Shown piece by piece: positions 61,922-64,000 of a stretch of DNA of 64,000 nt. The stretch spans positions 77,715 through 141,714 of the forward strand of contig PLDK01000017.1 in assembly GCA_003135135.1 (NCBI GenBank), in the 5' to 3' direction. How positions within the stretch are numbered: position 1 is the stretch's first letter; the number at the start of each line of letters is the position of its first letter. Origin of the DNA: Deltaproteobacteria bacterium. GTDB lineage: Bacteria; Desulfobacterota; Binatia; Binatales; Binataceae. The notes below the pieces were generated by a model that searched no databases, was not told where the DNA came from, and saw nothing but the letters and a program-made list of their open reading frames with translations. The translations under genes were made by a program, and so were the position numbers.

Positions 61922-62323
61922 ATGCGAAACAATCGCAATCGGAAAAGAACCGCCGTGGCGGCCTTGGCGATCGCGTCATTGATTGGCGGCGGAATGCTGG
62001 CCGTCAATGCCCGCGCCCAATCCGGTTCTCCCGACTCCTCGAGCTCTGAGTCGCGCCAGAACGAGAGCGTAAACGTCACCGGGGAGCATCATTACAACTC
62101 CCCGGCGGAACGCGCGCACGACGATCTGCTGATCACCGAGGTCAAGAGCGCGCTTGCCCGTGACGGTGTTGCCGACAACTATCCGGTTGCCGTCGATTGC
62201 GATCATGGCAAGATCCTGTTGAGCGGGGTGGTCAAGTCGGCCCAGGCCGCAAAGCATGCCGGCGACCTCGCGGCCGCCGCACAAGGCGTCACCGCAGTAA
62301 AAAATCAACTGACCTGGCATTAG
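61922..62323 (+). CDS. Single BON-domain secreted protein
   Basis: Signal peptide; LITEVKSALARDGVADNYPVAVDCDHGKILLSGVVKSAQAAKHAGDLAAAAQGVTAVKNQL. Confidence 0.8.
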   Translation: MRNNRNRKRTAVAALAIASLIGGGMLAVNARAQSGSPDSSSSESRQNESVNVTGEHHYNSPAERAHDDLLITEVKSALARDGVADNYPVAVDCDHGKILLSGVVKSAQAAKHAGDLAAAAQGVTAVKNQLTWH

Positions 62324-62421
62324 CCGGCCGCCAGCCAGCTTGGAGAGTTAGATCGCGATGCTGTTGAAGCGCGAATTCAACCCATCCGATCGACAGCAAT
62401 TCTCGCTTTTCGCTGTTGAAA

Positions 62422-62454
62422 GGTAGTGTCCTAATTTCAGATTAGGACACTACC
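62422..62454. repeat. Perfect 14-bp inverted repeat GGTAGTGTCCTAAT-TTCAG-ATTAGGACACTACC
   Basis: Direct reading, between convergent genes. Confidence 0.9.
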
Positions 62455-62472
62455 GATGAGCCGGTCCCGCTA

Positions 62473-62883
62473 TCAAAGTCCAAAAAAGAGATTGACGCCG
62501 TCGGGCGGCGGCGGACCGCACTCGTAGCCGTAGTCCGGCCCGTAGCATGGTGACGGCCCATAGTAGCCGTAAGGCTCAGGCGCCCCCCAGTAGTAGGGTC
62601 CGGGTGCGTAATAGCCACCGCCATAATGGCCGCCGCCCCATCCTCCGTGGTAGCCGCCGTAGCCGCGACCACCGCCGCCGCGACCGCCACCGTGACCGCC
62701 ACCGCCGCCGTGACTGCCACCGCCGCCGTGACCGCCACCGCCGCCGTGACCGCCGCCGCCGTGTTCGGCGGCGCGAGCCGGCCCGACCCCGAAGCTACAG
62801 ATCACGAGAGCAAACGCGACCGCCGTGACGATCCGGCCTATCTTGGAGCGCGATACCTTTATCGGCTTGGGCGATACTTGCAT
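62473..62883 (-). CDS. Gly/His/Tyr-rich secreted low-complexity protein
   Basis: Signal peptide; GGGGHGGGGGHGGGGSHGGGGGHGGGRGGGG then YGGGYYAPGPYYWG. Confidence 0.65.
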   Translation of the reverse strand: MQVSPKPIKVSRSKIGRIVTAVAFALVICSFGVGPARAAEHGGGGHGGGGGHGGGGSHGGGGGHGGGRGGGGRGYGGYHGGWGGGHYGGGYYAPGPYYWGAPEPYGYYGPSPCYGPDYGYECGPPPPDGVNLFFGL

Positions 62884-62915
62884 GGTGACTCTCCACCGCG
62901 GGAACGACTCCCGGT

Positions 62916-63464
62916 TCAGTTGCTCTCTTTGGCCGCTTTTTTTGCCGCGGCGCGCGCGCGGCTCCGGAACATGGAGTCGGCGATCTTCTTCTGCGCGTCC
63001 GACATGGTGTTGTAGAGAGCCTCGAAGGCCGGAATGAATTTCTTCATTCCTGCGCCATGCGCTTCGATCACTGATCCATAGGATTTGACGGCGTCGACTG
63101 CGTTCATCGATTTCACGTCTGCGGCCCGTTGCTTCTGCAGGTCCGCCATCGCCTGCGCGTTATCGCGCATCACCTGGGCGAGGCTGTCCCATTGTGGCTT
63201 CTGAGCGTCCGTGACGCGGAGCTTTTTGTGCAGCTCCGTGATACGCGCCTCGACCGAGGTGGTTCCTGCGGGCTCTGACGCGGTCGCCACCGGCGCCGGC
63301 GACGCAGCCTGCGCTATGACCTCGCGAGCCACGGGCGACTTGGTCGCAGCCGCCTGGGAGAAATTACCTGAGGCCGCAAACAAAGGACCGGCCAGAACGA
63401 TAGCGCCGAGCAGAGTTGCCGCCGCGCTGGTGGCGCATGCGGTCGGATGCTTGAGCAGGATCAT
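62916..63464 (-). CDS. Spy/CpxP-like (LTXXQ) periplasmic protein
   Basis: Signal peptide; ARITELHKKLRVTDAQKPQWDSLAQVMRDNAQAMADLQKQRA...FEALYNTMSDAQKKIADSMF. Confidence 0.75.
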   Translation of the reverse strand: MILLKHPTACATSAAATLLGAIVLAGPLFAASGNFSQAAATKSPVAREVIAQAASPAPVATASEPAGTTSVEARITELHKKLRVTDAQKPQWDSLAQVMRDNAQAMADLQKQRAADVKSMNAVDAVKSYGSVIEAHGAGMKKFIPAFEALYNTMSDAQKKIADSMFRSRARAAAKKAAKESN

Positions 63465-63873
63465 GATGTGCACTCCCTTCCAGTTGCGATTGCTGAAACG
63501 TTGAAACTTCCGCGCGCTTAAACTTCGTCGCCACCTCGTTTTAATTATTCCCGCATCGGATGCGCTTGCGGCGACTAGCAATTTTGGAACCTCTGCCAGT
63601 CTCTCCCAAGAGCTACGAGAATTCCATCTGCATTCGCCGAAAGCGGTGCCCTACAGAACATTCATGTGCGCTGCCCAACTCAAGTAATCTCCGGTTGGCC
63701 TCCGCCGCCTCGGGCAATGTTTCACCAAGCGAATCAAATGAATCGCGGGCGAGCGAAGAAACGCGCGTGCGAAGCGATCTTTGGTTCTTCATATAACGCA
63801 ATTCAACTCGGTCGCGGCACTTACTGATGTATATCGACCGGCATGAGAGTAAAAGATTAGATAGGAGTTGAAT

Positions 63874-64000
63874 AATGAAATACATAACTAATTCGGCAGT
63901 GGCTATTTGTGTTGGTATTGCGATGGCCTGGCTGGTCGGCTGCACGCCTACTACTCATGTCACCGAAACCACGACGACCAGGCAATACGATACGCCGAAT
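63874..64000 (+). CDS. Small lipoprotein, truncated by window end
   Basis: ATG at 63874 after ATAGGAG; MKYITNSAVAICVGIAMAWLVGCTPTTHVTETTTTRQYDTPN. Confidence 0.55.

Noticed and set aside
62626-62780. Short tandem repeats that could suggest a CRISPR or VNTR
   Set aside because: They are in-frame Gly/His codon repeats of the minus-strand secreted protein, with no spacers; no CRISPR array seen in the window

Overview
The window is a GC-rich bacterial chromosome segment. I suspect a Binatota- or Desulfobacterota-like lineage from the gene content, but that is only a guess. The first ~33 kb is mostly housekeeping and catabolic genes. These include an MFS transporter, thiE, ntrC/ntrB-like genes with a PIN-domain gene between them, moeA, ispF, a TatD hydrolase, a complete ECF transporter operon, a deoxyhypusine-synthase-like gene beside an S1P-lyase-like PLP enzyme, two CaiB-type CoA transferases, a MaoC/thioesterase/DsbA-like group, dCMP deaminase, an M50 protease, a GT39-like membrane protein and tRNA-Gly(CCC). 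The main finding is a hybrid FAAL-PKS-NRPS lipopeptide gene cluster on the minus strand (about 39.9-58.4 kb). In order of synthesis it reads FAAL; ACP-KS-AT-DH-KR-ACP; free-standing C domain; C*-A-T-C-A-T-TE; MbtH; type II thioesterase; Sfp-type PPTase. A flippase-like/LolA-like/FtsX/FtsX/LolD-like operon lies next to it (33.5-38.6 kb). The cluster predicts an acyl dipeptide, and the first C domain of the NRPS lacks the HHxxxDG motif. The right end (58.9-64 kb) is an envelope-type region with BON-domain proteins, Ser/Thr-rich lipoproteins, a Gly/His-rich secreted protein and a Spy/CpxP-like protein. Several intergenic palindromic repeats, one of them lying in frame inside a membrane-protein gene, and a tandem duplication of secreted-protein genes were also read directly from the sequence. 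All functional names come from motif recognition by eye; no searches were run.
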